Positions 1 to 12,372 of a stretch of DNA of 64,000 bases are shown piece after piece. The stretch is taken from positions 2,046,001-2,110,000 of the forward strand of contig OZ005707.1 in the NCBI GenBank assembly GCA_963930775.1. Direction: 5' to 3'. Source of the DNA: Cliona cf. orientalis. Taxonomy: Eukaryota; Porifera; Demospongiae; Clionaida; Clionaidae. A program made the position numbers and the translations under genes. The notes under the pieces were generated by a model. The model did no database searches and was not told the origin of the DNA. It was given only the letters and a program-made list of their open reading frames with translations. Within the stretch, counting starts at the first letter, position 1, and each line of letters opens with the position of its first letter.

Positions 1-828
1 GTGGTTTGAACTGCCATTGTTGATGGGTGTGGTTGAGCTGGGAGTGGTTGTTTCCGTCCCCTGCATACCTTCGCTAGGTGTCCGACTCGCTTACATGTGT
101 GACATGTCAAGTTGTAGGCAGGGCACTGCTTTCGGCCTCCTTGGTGGAAGCCACCACCGCAGCCTGGGCACACTGGTGCTGGCGTAGCTTGGGGTGATGC
201 TTGGTGGGGGCGGGTTCGTCGGATTGTTCGGATGGCTGTTTCTGTTCGAGTGTCCTGCATTATTTCTGCCCGCTGTCATTTAGCAGCCTCTTGGGCGCGG
301 CATGTTATGATCGTTTTATCGAGTGTTAAATCTTTCTCTTTGAGGAGGTCTTCGACTGTATCGCCATCAGTAAGGCCTTCTATGATTTGATCGCGAATAC
401 TTTTCATTGTGCATTGATCTGAGCAAAATTTGCATGTTTTGGCCAGCTCTCGGAGGGCCACCAGAAAATCATCGAACGATTCTCCAGGTTGCTGGACGCG
501 TTGTCGAAAGTTTCGGCATTCGACCGATTCGTTGATATGGCCTTCTACGTATCGTTGTATGGCAGTGACAATCTGTTTGGCGTCACCTTTTTGTGTCGCC
601 GTGAGGCCGAGATTATCGACGATGGTCACAGTTTCACGCGAGAAACAGAGGGTTAATGCCTGTACCTGTTTGGTTTGCGATTGCTTGTCGAGTCCGGAGA
701 GACTGAGGTAGGCATCCCATTGTGACTTCCATGCTTTGAAGTCGGTTCCTCGATCGACTTGAAGGTCGAGCTTTGGTAGATCGCCCTGTCGAAAGGTGTA
801 GGTCATTATCCTTTGGCACGGTTTATTA
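1..828 (-). pseudogene. Ty3/gypsy gag fragment, broken by an in-frame stop
   Basis: Partial Gag of an LTR retrotransposon, running off the left edge. Seen: on the minus strand a ~176-codon reading frame starts at ATG 806 (MTYTFRQGDLPKL...) with the helical, charged look of a capsid region (RQRVQQPGESFDDFLVALR). It ends at TGA (276-278), but the same frame continues and encodes a zinc-knuckle-like Cys/His cluster (CPGCGGGFHQGGRKQC, then CHTCKRVGHLAKVC) at about 70-165. The stop therefore interrupts one protein and is consistent with CGA-to-TGA decay. Gag zinc knuckles bind packaged RNA in the particle. No LTR or pol is visible on this side because the window ends. It lies where the left end of the neighbouring DNA transposon should be. 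Family assignment is by pattern only. Confidence 0.75.
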
Positions 829-1002
829 GATTTCTCTGTTGATCCTGCTGTGAGTATTTACAGAGCTGTTCGCAGCGCCATGTAGGAATAGCATCCACTT
901 TATTATTAATTCAGCAATATATGTACAATACATAAAAGCACGAGGTAAACTCAATAATCACGTGATATGCATCTAATATTACATAACTGATAATGTTAAC
1001 CG

Positions 1003-2226
1003 CAACGACTTATTAAACACTAAGTAGAAAAAAAAAGCAAATTTAAATAATTAAATAATTAAATAAATAAATAATTAAATAATCTAATTCATGGGGGGTT
1101 TGGGAGTACTTGGGGACATAATTTTTACATGGGCACGCAGAATGGGTCGAAACTAGAGATTTGACCTGAAAGAATTTTGATTCACGCCTTTGAATTGAAG
1201 TTACGGCCCTTTGAAGTTTTCCCATATGTTTGTACAGGGAAGCCATGCGTTTGCAACGTTTTCCGCCCACGCGCTACGTGAAAAACGGGGAATCCCCGTT
1301 AGGCGCGCGCACACAAACGTGACGACCTTTACCTGTTTTGGTCAAAATTGGAGTATAGGGTGCCTGCTTGCATTGTATGGCTCTACTAAGCATCCAGCTC
1401 AACTATGTGGTGGTTTTGGACAATTTTTTTTTTCTGCTTAGTGTTCTGGTCTCCTTGAAAAAAAAAAAAAAAAAAAAAAGCTAATTGGGCCTAATTAAGC
1501 ATGTGGGCGTGTTCCTGGCACTGTGTGGAGTGTGTGCGTGTGCGTTAATGCAGGTTTTATTGCTTCCGATTGGGCGTGGCTTCACAGGCCAGTGCTTGGA
1601 CATCGGGGCCGGGGACTTGGCTGCGACGATAGGTGGGCGTGTCCCGGATGCGGTGGTGACCTTTGAATCCGTCCAGGAGGCTTTGGGGGCGTGGCAGGAG
1701 GTCAAAGGTGAGGCCATGTCTGTTAATGAGGCACTGTACGGCGGTGCGATCGAGGGGCCTGTACGGCTGGACGGAAGCTGACGATGGTTCGAAGCGGATG
1801 TGGTTTCGATGACGTGTTGTTACTCCGCCCACACAGGAAATGAGGTGAGCTCTTGCGTGGGCGGTGTGGCAGAACGGCCTCCAAGTGTTTGTGTGTGTTT
1901 TGGCCTTGAGGAAGCTGTGTGTTTTAATTGGGATTGATTGTGGGCTTCCGGTGGACATCCGGTGGTTAGTAGGCACTTGATTGAGAATGGTGGTCCTTGG
2001 GGAACAGGGTGGGGCTGTTTTGGGCGTGGCCTGGCCCCTCCCTTCCGGCTCGGCTTCCGGTCCATGGAGGATGTTAAATGAACACTTCCGGCTCTAGCAG
2101 CCACACCCCTGAGACCTGTGCAATTAAAAGGGCGTGGTTACACAACATGCACCTCACTAATGACTTTGATGTGGTTTAGGAGTCATATCCCCCACCTCAC
2201 GCCCACGCAATTTAATGGTACCTTAA
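1003..2226. mobile_element. Non-autonomous DNA transposon flanked by TTAA, left-truncated copy
   Basis: Closely matches 22328-23533 over most of its length, including an internal A-tract (about 1457-1478). The right end carries the terminal repeat CTCACGCCCACGCAATTTAA followed by TGGTACC and TTAA (2223-2226). The left ~230 bp present in the other copy are missing and are replaced by DNA next to the gag fragment. It encodes no transposase. The ORFs of 75-140 codons inside it are out of register with each other and I do not believe them. Confidence 0.75.
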
Positions 2227-2632
2227 TAATGTAGTTCAAAGTTCAGAGGAATTCATTCTGTTAGCTATAGAGTGACCATTTCACAGAGAAGTTTCACAGA
2301 ATGTCAAACCTAATATAGGTGCATGGATACAGCACGCCCAAATTTCGTGGAGAAACTTTTGCAGGTGGTTCTAAAACCTCGAAAATCATGAATCTTTCCT
2401 CCCTGAAAATTTTCTGTTCTGTTTTTTTTCTCAGTCCCTACTTTCAACTATGATCTTTTAATTCCAGATGTCAAAGAGTAGTCTAAGGGTGAATGACCTA
2501 CATAGTACGCTAGTCTAGCCTGCTAGACCCACTATACCCCTCCTATTCACTATGTTCAGGGAGAGGACGACATGGCAGTTATGGTGCCTATTAGCAACTA
2601 AGACCAACTATATGATTAATAGGTAATCACAC

Positions 2633-2803
2633 ATACTGTAGTGTCTCTGATAAGCACCCAGGTACCAAATTTCAAGGGGTCGACTGTTGTAGCTTCCATA
2701 CAAACATACGGGATTTATGTCCTGGGTAAGCACCCATACCGGCCGAAATCACAAATTATACTTAATAAGCGCCCATGCATGCTTACCCAGGACGCTACAG
2801 TAT
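2633..2803. mobile_element. Small MITE with ATACTGTAG inverted ends
   Basis: Starts ATACTGTAGTGTC and ends GACGCTACAGTAT, an imperfect inverted terminal repeat of about 13 bp that is followed inward by related AAGCACCCA / TGCTTACCC segments. About 171 bp, non-coding. The ends resemble a TA-target mariner-like element, but no certain target duplication is visible. Confidence 0.55.
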
Positions 2804-2887
2804 TCTCATTGACTTCGTCAAATAATTTTACACGCTATTAATCATACTCAGTTTCATTCACCTCATACATTTTTAAATTGCTTAATA

Positions 2888-2959
2888 GCCTCGTGTCCAG
2901 GCCATCCCATGTTTTTCAACGTTGCCTCGTATCCAGGCCATCCCATGTTTTTCAACGTT
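2888..2959. repeat. 36-bp tandem duplication
   Basis: Two adjacent copies (2888-2923, 2924-2959) of a 36-bp unit beginning GCCTCGTGTCC, differing at one base (CGTGTCC against CGTATCC). Confidence 0.85.
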
Positions 2960-2999
2960 GCTTAGTACAATAATTCCCAATCAGACTTAAATGTATGAA

Positions 3000-3555
3000 T
3001 ACTGTATAGCCGGAGATATTGGCGGGAATTAAATTTGGCGGTTGAGCCCCAAATCGCTATTACAAGAATATTGACGGATTTAAATTTGGCGGTTCGGTAC
3101 GGGATCGCCATATGTATATAATATGCGAGTAGGAAATATATATTTTGGCGGATTTTAATTATTTTAATGACAGTAGAGGCCAGGAGGCCCAATAGTTAGC
3201 ATAGTATAAGCATTATAAAAAGAGGTAATGGCAGTTAATGAGAGTATGCTCTTTTCTCAAAAGCTACTGAAATGAATTTGCTGAGCAAGTAGATCAGTAA
3301 GTGTTTGTCGTTACAACGTGACATAAATCTCCATTAATTTTATCAATATCTGTCAGGTAGGGGAAACTTTTGTTTATTTGTTTACTGTAATCTTGCCTTT
3401 CCTGCGTGTATAGACTGCAACTGAAAAAAAATGGATTTCATCTTCGATTGCTTGCTCTTCTGAACAAAACCAACAGGTTCTTTCCTGGCGGTTGTAATAT
3501 AGACCGCCAAACCGCCAGATTTAATTCCCTGCCAAATTTTCCGGCTATACGGTAT
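3000..3555. mobile_element. MITE, TATAGCCGGA family, long copy
   Basis: Inverted ends: TACTGTATAGCCGGAGATAT on the left, TTTTCCGGCTATACGGTA on the right. Internal blocks of AAATTTGGCGG / CCGCCAAATTT repeat in both orientations. The right arm matches, in reverse orientation, the copy at 10230-10458. No coding capacity is seen. Confidence 0.7.
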
Positions 3556-4479
3556 ATTATAATTTTATTCACATAATATTATTATGTGAATTCGTCAAAA
3601 CGGGCTTCTTGATAAATATGCGATTTTCATAAATCTACTTTGTAGGTAGACTAAATTATTCATTCAATATTGGTACCACAACATGACAAACTATCAGTGA
3701 CATTTTATACAATGAGTCAAGTACCAGTTGCATACATGCAATTATTATAGTGCCATACATTACAATGCATAGATTTCTGAAAATCCCATATTTATCAAGA
3801 GGTGTCCGACTAACTGCCGACACTGTCTTCAAACTACTAAAGAAGACCAACCAAGAATGGCACTGGCTGGCTCAGTGGATGCTGGTGATCTCATCCTCTA
3901 AATGTGAGGAGTTGAAGTTATTACCTGTCGACAATATTGCCAATGCACACATTATATGGATTCACAAAAAAACTATAAAACAGGGTACACAAAATAACCA
4001 CAAACACTACAGCAGGAACTAATCTACATAAACTTAAACTACAAGACTTAAATAGCATCATTCAATCTTTGCTCCAAAATCAAAGTTTACTCCAGTGTAG
4101 CACACAGTGCTGTGAAGGGTTCAAATACATGAAGTGGCTGGAGACACCATCGATCTCTTGAGTGTACACTACAATAATTATTATTATTATGATCATTACT
4201 ATTATTATAATACACCCTATAGCTGCATATTATAAAAAGTATGGTACCTATAATGTCTGATCAGTGGTGTACAAGTGACTTAGTCAGCTGTGCTATGGTT
4301 TTCTATGGTGTATGGGTTATACTTCACCCTCGGAATACCATTATACCACATGCACATTCAGGGTATACACCAAAAACTATTACATGTACACTGGCTATAT
4401 ATATGTATAGTGTCAGCGTCTATGATAATAGGACCATAACTTTGGGAAAAGATTTATCATCATCCTTTATCAACTTCAA
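3556..4479. other. Intergenic, no gene recognised
   Basis: AT-rich DNA with TAT/TTA microsatellite-like stretches near 4165-4215. No supportable exon was found on either strand; the open frames here are short and lack domain-like sequence. Confidence 0.5.
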
Positions 4480-4756
4480 TATAAAATTGAAGGATGAAGT
4501 AGGGATGGCAGGGTCAAAAAGTACATAAACAGGACTAGTACTAAAGCTAGGATAATCACATCCACTATACATCCCTACACTTGCTTTTCTCGATTATCAT
4601 GCACCTAACTTCTTGTTAAGCACTCTTGATTTGCATGTGGAAGATATTACTGTTTTTTGCATCACTCAAAAAGCAAGTGTATACGTATAGTGGATGTGAT
4701 TATCCCTACTAGTCTTGTTTGACCCTGCCATCCCTACTTCATCCTTCAATTTTATA
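4480..4756. mobile_element. Hairpin MITE (AAGTAGGGATGGCAGGGTC family), copy 1
   Basis: Two arms of about 100 bp are inverted copies of each other: TAAAATTGAAGGATGAAGTA on the left and TACTTCATCCTTCAATTTTA on the right, with GGATAATCACATCCACTATA and its reverse complement inside. The transcript would fold into one long hairpin. Other copies are at 18140-18345 (one arm) and 40084-40430. Confidence 0.8.
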
Positions 4757-4990
4757 CTTGTTTCTTATTGCTCTCGGGATAATTCATCTTTCATATGATT
4801 TGCTGTCAATATTCCAGTGTAGAAGAATGAAAATCATATCTGCTCAAAATTCTTAGCCACGCCCCTCTTTAAAGACTTGCGTTCCTGAAGCGGTTGACAA
4901 AGAAGTGCAGTGTTAGGCGGCTGATATCGATGTAGCAATGAGACTTGTTCGTTTAGGGAGAAAACCAAGTTCTAAGTTTTATTGTTGGCA
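4757..4990. repeat. Dispersed repeat next to the hairpin MITE
   Basis: Contains segments near-identical to 40560-40735 (TTAGCCACGCCCCTC..., GTTTAGGGAGAAAACCAAGT, AGTTTTATTGTTGGCAGCA). In both places it lies directly after a hairpin MITE, so MITE plus flank were probably copied as one block. Its last bases overlap the predicted stop of the secreted-protein ORF. Confidence 0.65.
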
Positions 4991-5359
4991 GCAGCTAATC
5001 TAATTTGCCCAGTTTGCTCAGTACACTGAAACTGGTACTGCCTGGTGACTAGGGTACTGGAATCACTACAAACGGCCAAACTGGGATCGTGACACTGGAA
5101 TTCAACTACCACAGAAACAAAGTAGGATGTGTTTATTCGATCCCCTGCTGCGTCACACACTTTTTTTATAGTTCCTAATTTTCACAGGGACGCTGGAAGC
5201 AGACTCAATTGCCTGGGCAATGAATCCATTGCTAGAAAAAGCCATGGTAGTACTTCCAAGATCATTGATAGTGATGGGAGGGCACGACAGCGATTGCGCA
5301 TCAGCAAAGAGCATCAAGGCCAATAACAAAATGAAAGGATACGTTCCTTTATGATCCAT
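4972..5359 (-). pseudogene. Small secreted protein with frameshift at an A7 run
   Basis: Function not recognised. The frame opens with ATG 5359 and a clear signal peptide (hydrophobic FILLLALMLFADA, cleavage likely before QSLSC). It reads 68 codons to a stop at about 5153. The neighbouring frame then continues as a Cys-containing sequence (VCDAAGDRINTSYF..., FQCHDPSLAVCSDSS) to a stop at 4972. The switch falls at a run of seven A (coding strand), where one base fewer would keep the frame, so it is a homopolymer sequencing error or a true frameshift. Alternatively the A-run is next to an unseen splice donor. It is on the same strand as, and downstream of, the adhesion-GPCR gene. The C-terminal codons run into a dispersed repeat, which argues that this end is not conserved. 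Confidence 0.45.
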
Positions 5360-5886
5360 CTTTGCTTGTGAGATAAAGGAGGTTCTTACTGACGTTGTAC
5401 GCTATATGTGTCTCATCCCCAGATCCCATGCAGTAGTTATCAATAATATTATTATTAAATTTTCTTTTGTTCACTGCTCGCTACATATGGTAGGCGTCGT
5501 ATAGTCTCGTCGGTCCCCAGCCCACTTTCACGCACATGGTAGGGGCTGACGCGCGAGACTAGGCGTCACACGGGGTTCAAATAGTGGACCCCCTCGCTTC
5601 GTGTGATTTTTGCCCGCACTCTAGTTATTGATCAAGAGTAGTTAATACATTCATCTATGGGCACATGATAATTATTAACAAGAAGATTATTATGATCAAT
5701 GCTAGACTTCTCTTATTATCTACTCTTGTTATTGACAGATATCATACTCAATGATATTCTAAGTTTGTGAGTCTAATGATGTTTGTATTGGCTGTTTTTG
5801 ACTATAGCTAAATAAGTAATTAGACCTACTCACAGTATTTTAAATAGTTATAGCCACTAGTAGTTAATAACAAAATTATAACTGAT

Positions 5887-8800
5887 TTAGAACCCAATTG
5901 CATCTTCATTATTCTGTATCTGGAATACCATGGCATTGGTTTGAAGGACAAGCTTGTATGTGGTATCTAGATCTAAGTTTCCACTTACCAACTCAGTGGG
6001 AGAAGCTATGTCCATTAAGGGCTGATCACGAAGTGCTTCCAATTCTTTCATCTTAAGCTGATCATGAATCGGTTGTTTGGTGTCCACCTCACTGTGTATG
6101 TGATCAGTGGTCGAAGTGTTGTGAGAGGTCTCAGATTTGCTCTTCGATAAGGTACTGACATCAGTGCTTTTGTTCTTCCAAGAACCATTTACTTGGAGAG
6201 AAATCTGAGTGGGCTTGGATTTGCATGACAAGAAAGCTGCCTTCCAATAGCTGAATCCTTCAGTGAACAGAATAAAAGTAAAAACAAAGAACCCCTGGAG
6301 TGAGTTAAAGACGGTAAAGAGGATTTGAAAAGTTTCTCTGAGTCCAGGAACAGAGATGGTGAGGACGAAAAAGAGCCAGGTGAGACCGAAGAGAAACAGA
6401 ACTCCACTAATGCTGATCATCATACGTAAGATTTGTTGCTTGTTGATAGCCGTTTTCGTTTGGGCCGCTTTGTCCCTAGTGTGTCTACTAACCACCACAA
6501 CAACCCAGATGAAGATAACGGTATTGATGAATATTATCATAAGAATGGGGGCTAGAAATGATCCCATCAATGCTCCAATATGTGACAGGAAACAGCTGCA
6601 TACAAGATGTATCAATCTTTATAGCTGGGTGACCCATGGGAGGCTAATACTCTATAACTATATGATTAGGTATCCAGGTGGGAAACAATTTTATGCACTA
6701 CATGACATTGAGTAATATCCAGTATAGCTGAAAACTTACTAGGATATCCCTTCCTTCATTTTGGCTCGATGTACAACAATGTCACTTGTGTCATCACGAC
6801 CATTTGCCATGTCCACAATAAAAGGAATAAGAACAAAAGCAATAGGTACAGCTGCAAGGAAAAAGATTGTCATGCAATAATGAAAATCATAATACTAAAA
6901 ACCATATACTCACTCCAACAGATAACTGAGACAGTTACAATAAATTTGGCCGTTATCTGTACAAAAACGATGACTATTTTCTGGAACATGAGCAGTGCCT
7001 CAGCTCCCATCCACATCACTGCCACCAGTGAGAAGTAGTGGACAAGAAGAGACAGGGACACACAGCCTCCATGGATGGTGGTCACTTTCTCGGCACTCAA
7101 ACTGACGAGGATTAGAGTCAATAGGAACATGCAGAGAAGAGCAAAACACAGCTGAATGTGGTACTTGGATACATCTTTCTCGCGGACCTTCCTACAGTTT
7201 TGTATCATATTATATTGATCATCATGGCTAGAGATAGGTAAATTATTTGGGGAATTGTAGGTGACAGCTTATATGTACCCCAGACCACATGCAGGTGGAG
7301 TAGAAGAGCATGCAGCCACATAGACAAGAATTGAAAACAATATGGCTCACTTAAAGATTAGTAGCGTCAATATAGTGAAGATTAAGCAGACAGTGGAGAC
7401 TGAAATTCCAATATAGGAGATGTAGGTTAATGCTTGGTCAACTCTTGAAGGTTCACAATCTTCTTGCCTCAAGCAAATATCCTGAAAACACGTACCACAT
7501 GCATGCACATATGAAATCTTTGAAAACTTGACATTAGAACTTTGAAATAACTACGTACCACAAGAACAGCAAAATTTGTTAGATGGTTGCATGTACAAGT
7601 AATCACTCCATCCTCTCCAACAGTAGTAGTGCATCCACTGGTGACCCAATCTCGAAGTGTGAAGTCCCACGTCACACACCTTTCTGTATCTTGTGCTATG
7701 AACTATAAAATTGGTATCATAATAGTATTAAACCTCTTCCCTCTCTTACCACAGTGACATTGACCCTACTCATCACATAATATAAATTATTCTATAACCA
7801 AATTATGTATGATTCCTAACCATTTTGACAATTCACTTACATTGCCGTTGGTAATTTGTAGTCGAAGCAAAATTGTAACAGGCTCATCCAGGTTCTGAAA
7901 GTTAATACCAGGTCCTACTGTGGTTGCAAGAATGTGTGAGCCAACTGAAGCGTTCCTTGGTGTGCTTGAAGGATTTCCACCAATTGGAAAGAGAATTGAC
8001 GCTTCATGCAATGCAAAGAAAATGCCGATATTGTCACGGTCATCTATTTGTTCAAAAAGTGTAGCAGGAAGACTGACGGCTGCATCAAGCTGAGTAGAAA
8101 GTTGACCAGGCTCAACCTGGTCTTCAGAACCAAGCATCAGGTCACTATCACCTGAATTGACATGATTTGATGTATGAAAATTAGTAATTATGCATGACAA
8201 TTAGTGATCGTATACCTATGAGAAAGCTTCTTCCCCTCTGAGCAAGAATATCAACACTTTCCTATGAGATACAGCAAATTGAATAAGTTACTCTATAGCT
8301 ATAGCAATCTCAGTGATTTTATACTTACCAAAACAGCAACAACAGTGAGTGAGGGTGTGGTAAACGTGTGTGTCTCGTTCAGGGAGAGTTGCTGTGCATA
8401 TGTGGAGACAATACTTTCAAAAGATTCAATCACGCTGCATAATCAATAGTAGTGCATGCTTAATTACAAGAAATAATCAACTAGACTAACCTTGAACTGC
8501 TGGCTACCACGGCATTTCCTGGTTCCCACTGAAGCAAGGAATTCACCACATGAACAACATCTACAATGATCTGAACAATAATAAGAATGTGTAGTTTAAT
8601 ACAGTGTCATTCCTAGATATGAAAGATTTGTTTACAGTCATGTTGATGATCACTTGAGATTCATTCACAAAATCTGCCAGTTCCTTAAAGTAAGTTGCCA
8701 CTTCATTTAATACTTCATTTGTTTGTACATCTGTATTATTTGCTGTAGCTTCAGTAAATTCGGAGAGCATTGCTACGGCCTCCCCATATGTCTGACTTGT

Positions 8801-9230
8801 AAGCTGTATATAATAATATGATGAAAGGTCATGCATTAATTAGTTACAGTTGCATGACTTTTTGCAGCCACCTATTTTCAGTGCTTTAGGAATGTTGCTA
8901 TAATAATAATATTATGTGATGAAAGATAATCCAATTTAGTTGGGTGCAGCAGGGGGAGATGAATGAAGCAGCCCCCATTTAGTTATTATACTTTATTTCT
9001 TACGTTGGTAAATGAACTATTTATTATTTCAAGCTGTTCGTTCACTGTGCATCCATCATCAACAATATTTAGCCACAATCCTTCACCACTACAGTTCCGC
9101 GTCACTATGATATCAGAGTTCAAAGGGCAGATAAGGGTGACAGTCTCTCCTCCAGATGTCATTGGCCAGGTATAACTGATCCCACTTTCACTCAAAATAG
9201 TTTCAGCAGTACAATTTTTGGCTGTATATA
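5887..9230 (-). CDS. Adhesion GPCR: HRM, GAIN/GPS and 7TM module (11 exons)
   Basis: C-terminal 769 residues of an adhesion-class receptor. Exons with GT-AG borders and matching phases: 9004-9230, 8636-8803, 8491-8570, 8329-8434, 8216-8261, 7841-8151, 7559-7702, 7351-7481, 6914-7191, 6740-6851, 5887-6595 (stop TAA). Exon 1 is a hormone-receptor-type domain (CTAETILSESG, TYTWP-like ISYTWP, LICPL, RNCSGEGLWLN, DDGC). A GAIN-like stretch follows, then the GPS (CTCNHLTNFAVLV). The HL/T cleavage triplet is intact, so self-cleavage is expected. TM1 lies in exon 8, TM2-TM3 in exon 9 (HYFSLVAVMWMGAEA is typical adhesion-class TM3), TM4 across exons 9-10, and TM5-TM7 in the last exon (GLTWLFFV in TM6, FNSLQGFFVF in TM7). 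A ~115-residue Ser/Thr-rich cytoplasmic tail follows. The first exon starts in phase 1, so more N-terminal exons exist. The Calx-beta exons upstream on the same strand fit that phase. Confidence 0.9.
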
Positions 9231-9938
9231 CTAAAAAATAAAATAACACGTAGCTGGCTAGCTAATATGCATGCAATACTGATTCAAATGGGGGGGGGGG
9301 GGGGGTATCTTTTTGTGTAAGTAGCTAGTTTGGATCAGTGATGATGTACTTTTCTGCATGCATGCAGACAATTTGCAGGAAGAAAGACAGCAGCCAATGT
9401 GCGACCTTTAGCTACAAAACTGCTCAAGGCAGTAAGGCATGAATTTCCGTGACCCATGTTGAACTTGAACGGAATTTCTATAAGTTGAGACATTCCTATA
9501 TATTGTTGTTTTCTTGCTATTTGTGTGTAATTTGTGTTACTGTATACTACCTACTGATATAATACTATACAGTGTATACTATAATACTAGTATTGCTAGT
9601 AGCCATGCAGGAGTGATGGCCACCTTAACTAACATGATGAGTGGGTGCCACTCCAGAATAAAAGAGTGCTATTTATGGTAATCATTTCACTCCTATTTTG
9701 GGGTGAAATTCACAGCAAAAACAAGTAGACTACACCAATCTAATATGGGTTTCATCAGTTGCACTGGCACATTATAATTAACTCCCATCATAGCTAGTTC
9801 TTATAATCCAGTTAATTACAGATACTATCAGTATGTCAAACTTGCCAGTTTATGAGTAGCTATCAAAACTGGCGTATTCTACTACATACTACCATATGCA
9901 TGATGTATGATTGCAGCATTTACTCTGCCAGAAGTACA
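9231..9938. other. Intron or intergenic; poly-G tract
   Basis: No exon recognised. A G homopolymer of about 17 lies near 9289-9306. No signal-peptide exon for the 7TM module is visible here, consistent with the gene continuing further upstream. Confidence 0.5.
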
Positions 9939-10135
9939 TTACCAGGAGTGTGCAACACACGTAGTAGTACAATCATGTCTCTTTCCAGATTTGACCTCAC
10001 AGAATAAAACACACAACCACTAAAATCATGAAGCCATGAATGCTGCGTCTGCACTGTCCTATCAGTAACTGATGTCAAATCTGGAAAGAGATGTTTGTAC
10101 TACTACTGTGTGTGTTGCACACTCGATCCTTGTAA
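9939..10135. mobile_element. MITE with ~48-bp inverted repeats
   Basis: Left arm GTGTGCAACACACGTAGTAG...TCTTTCCAGATTTGAC and right arm GTCAAATCTGGAAAGAGA...GTGTGTTGCACAC are inverted copies. The similarity extends out to ATTACCAGGA / TCCTTGTAAT. About 195 bp, non-coding. Confidence 0.75.
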
Positions 10136-10229
10136 TCTACTCCTGACCGAGTCTGCCTAATAGCCTTTCTGTAACTATATGCACACAGAGTGTATACAGT
10201 TACTACATAAATTCACAAACACTCATGAG

Positions 10230-10458
10230 ATAAGTAGTAGTATGCCAGTTGAAAATTTGGCGGGGAATTAAATTTGGCGGTTTGGCGGTCTATATTACAA
10301 CCGCCAACTTAAAATTTGCCAAAATTTCTTACTCGCATGTACACATATGGCGATCCCATACCGAACCGCCAAATTTAAATCCGCCAATATTCTTGAAATA
10401 ACAATTTTGGGCTCAACTGCCAAATTTAATTCCCGCCAATATTTCCGGCTATATGGTA
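10230..10458. mobile_element. MITE, TATAGCCGGA family, short inverted copy
   Basis: GGCGGTTTGGCGGTCTATAT... at the left matches the reverse complement of the right end of the copy at 3000-3555. The right end is CCAATATTTCCGGCTATATG. Opposite orientation to the long copy and internally shorter. Confidence 0.7.
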
Positions 10459-10624
10459 CTTATAGTAGTATTATGAGAACTGTGATAGGAGGTATAGTGT
10501 ATGCAACGGAAGCAATCCACATTAGTTTAATATGATCCACTTGTTTTTACTGTGTATAACCATGAAGTGAATAATAGTTCCAGATCATTGGGTTAGGTAT
10601 GATTTGCTCATAAATTTCTCAATC

Positions 10625-11684
10625 ACAGTCTGCACGAAGGGGTCAAATTTCTTATTCGCGCGGAAGTGAATCACGCACCCGGAAGTTAATTTACACTATG
10701 GGGATTTTGTATGGGCGAATTCCAACATGGCTGACAGAACAGGCGGTCAACTCGAGCCGATGGTACGTGTCAGCAACGTCGGTGCGAAGGGTTTTGAGCC
10801 AAGCACTGGTTGTAACAACTATATTATGAGCTACACGCAATCGTTTCAAGAGTTGTCCTGAGGTAGGTTGTGTAAAACAGCTCTCCTGCTGCTGCCACTA
10901 TCTGCAGGGATCCTCATTTCAACATATTTCAGAATTTTTGAACATATACTTGCACGCCTGCGATGGACCTAAAACTTGGTACAGGACTTCAATACCATAA
11001 TATCTACAACATACTTTCTTCAAGAGATACAGGTTGGCCCTAGTTGGGATCTGTGAGGTGCATAAAACCGAAAATTTCCACTATACTCAAGGCCCCCAGT
11101 CAGAGCCTACCCAATGCTGATGGTTGGATTAAATGGATGGTCTTAAGATTCTGTCCTAACACTCTACAGGAGAATCAACCCCGTATTCCAATTCACTACA
11201 GTTTTCGAGTGATGGTCTATTTTGTACAACACATTTGGAGATTTTTGTGTCTGGAGCATTTTCAGAATTTTTGAACATGGGGAAGACAAGCAGCCAATCT
11301 TTCAAAAACACCAGTGTAGATACATTACAACCAGTAGTTTAACATATGTTATAGCTGAATCTTGATTGTTTCTATTTGTAAGAGATTTTTTGGTATCAAA
11401 TCCTGATTTTTGTAATATGGTGCACTTGGCTCCCTTGACCCCTGCCTGGCCCGCTGACCTTTTTGGCGGTGGCGCTAATATTAATCGTAAAAACGCGCGC
11501 AACCGTATACAATCACGTTCATACAACGAGTGCGCAATATATTATCATGAATGCGCATATGTTGGCGCTTGCGCAATACGCTAGCCCTAGGCGCATGCGC
11601 CTGGCAATCAAAGTAAACTACATACTTCCTGTACAAATAAGAAAGTATAATATGGAAAACGTGACCCCTTCGTGCAGACTGTCA
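10625..11684. mobile_element. Non-autonomous DNA transposon with ACAGTCTGCACGAAGGGGTCA ends
   Basis: Begins CACAGTCTGCACGAAGGGGT and ends CCCCTTCGTGCAGACTGTC, a ~21-bp near-perfect terminal inverted repeat enclosing ~1.06 kb. No transposase was found. A 44-codon ORF (ATG 10732, MADRTGGQLEPMV...) lies just inside the left end; it may be chance or a captured exon. Superfamily not assigned. Confidence 0.65.
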
Positions 11685-11915
11685 CCTAAAATTGGCCATT
11701 AGCACCAATTAAGTTATTTCAGACCAAGACATGTAGCTAGGTACGTCATGTATACCGTAGGTTGGGTTTTAATTATTTGCGAATTGCAAGTTTTTCTACG
11801 TTTTGCAACTAATTTGCAAACATTAACGTGCACGTATACTACAGTACGGTACGTGGTCGTCCATTGCAATTATTGGATTCGCAATTTGGCCTGACTTGAC
11901 TAGAACATAATCATT

Positions 11916-12299
11916 ACCCCGCGCGCATGCACAAGGGGTAAAGCATGTCAGTCGTTGTCGTTGTCAGCACGAAAATCGCCAGATCTCACGTTCTAGGCAT
12001 TTATGTGTGCTGTAAGCACAACCAATCTGTATATATCGGTGAAAAACTAGTTTATACACGCTTCGAATTGCTCAAAAAGGGCTTACTAGTGCTACAAATC
12101 GTGCATTTCTGTTCAGCATGCCTGTGATTTATTGACCACACCCGTCTTTTAGCATATTAATTTAATGGTATGCTGAAGCGACTGCGCATGCTCAAGCTGA
12201 GTGTTGGAAAGGATCGTCAAGTCATGAAACAGCTATATCTCAGAGTGTTGTAATACTAGCTACAAAGCGCGCGGGGTATGTGCTCTACAGAGCTCTAGT
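11916..12299 (+). mobile_element. Helentron/HINE-like element, solitary copy
   Basis: Starts TACCCCGCGCGCATGC. Near the 3' end is the inverse block GCGCGCGGGGTA, followed by a short stem-loop (GTGCTCTACAGAGCTC) and the terminus CTAGT|T. This is the layout of Helentron-associated elements: a subterminal inverted repeat, a 3' hairpin and insertion at TT. The same family forms the array at 20297-24560 and a copy at 62390-62757. Non-coding. Confidence 0.6.
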
Positions 12300-12372
12300 T
12301 ATTCATGTGAATTTTGACCATGCGTGGGTGGAACACTATCCCGTAACCTTAAACCAGAAATTACAAATTAAC

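Noticed and set aside
1481-2104. Several 78-139-codon ORFs inside the TTAA element, similar in both copies
   Set aside because: They overlap in different frames and on both strands, carry frame changes between the two copies, and have no domain-like sequence. They reflect element similarity, not coding.
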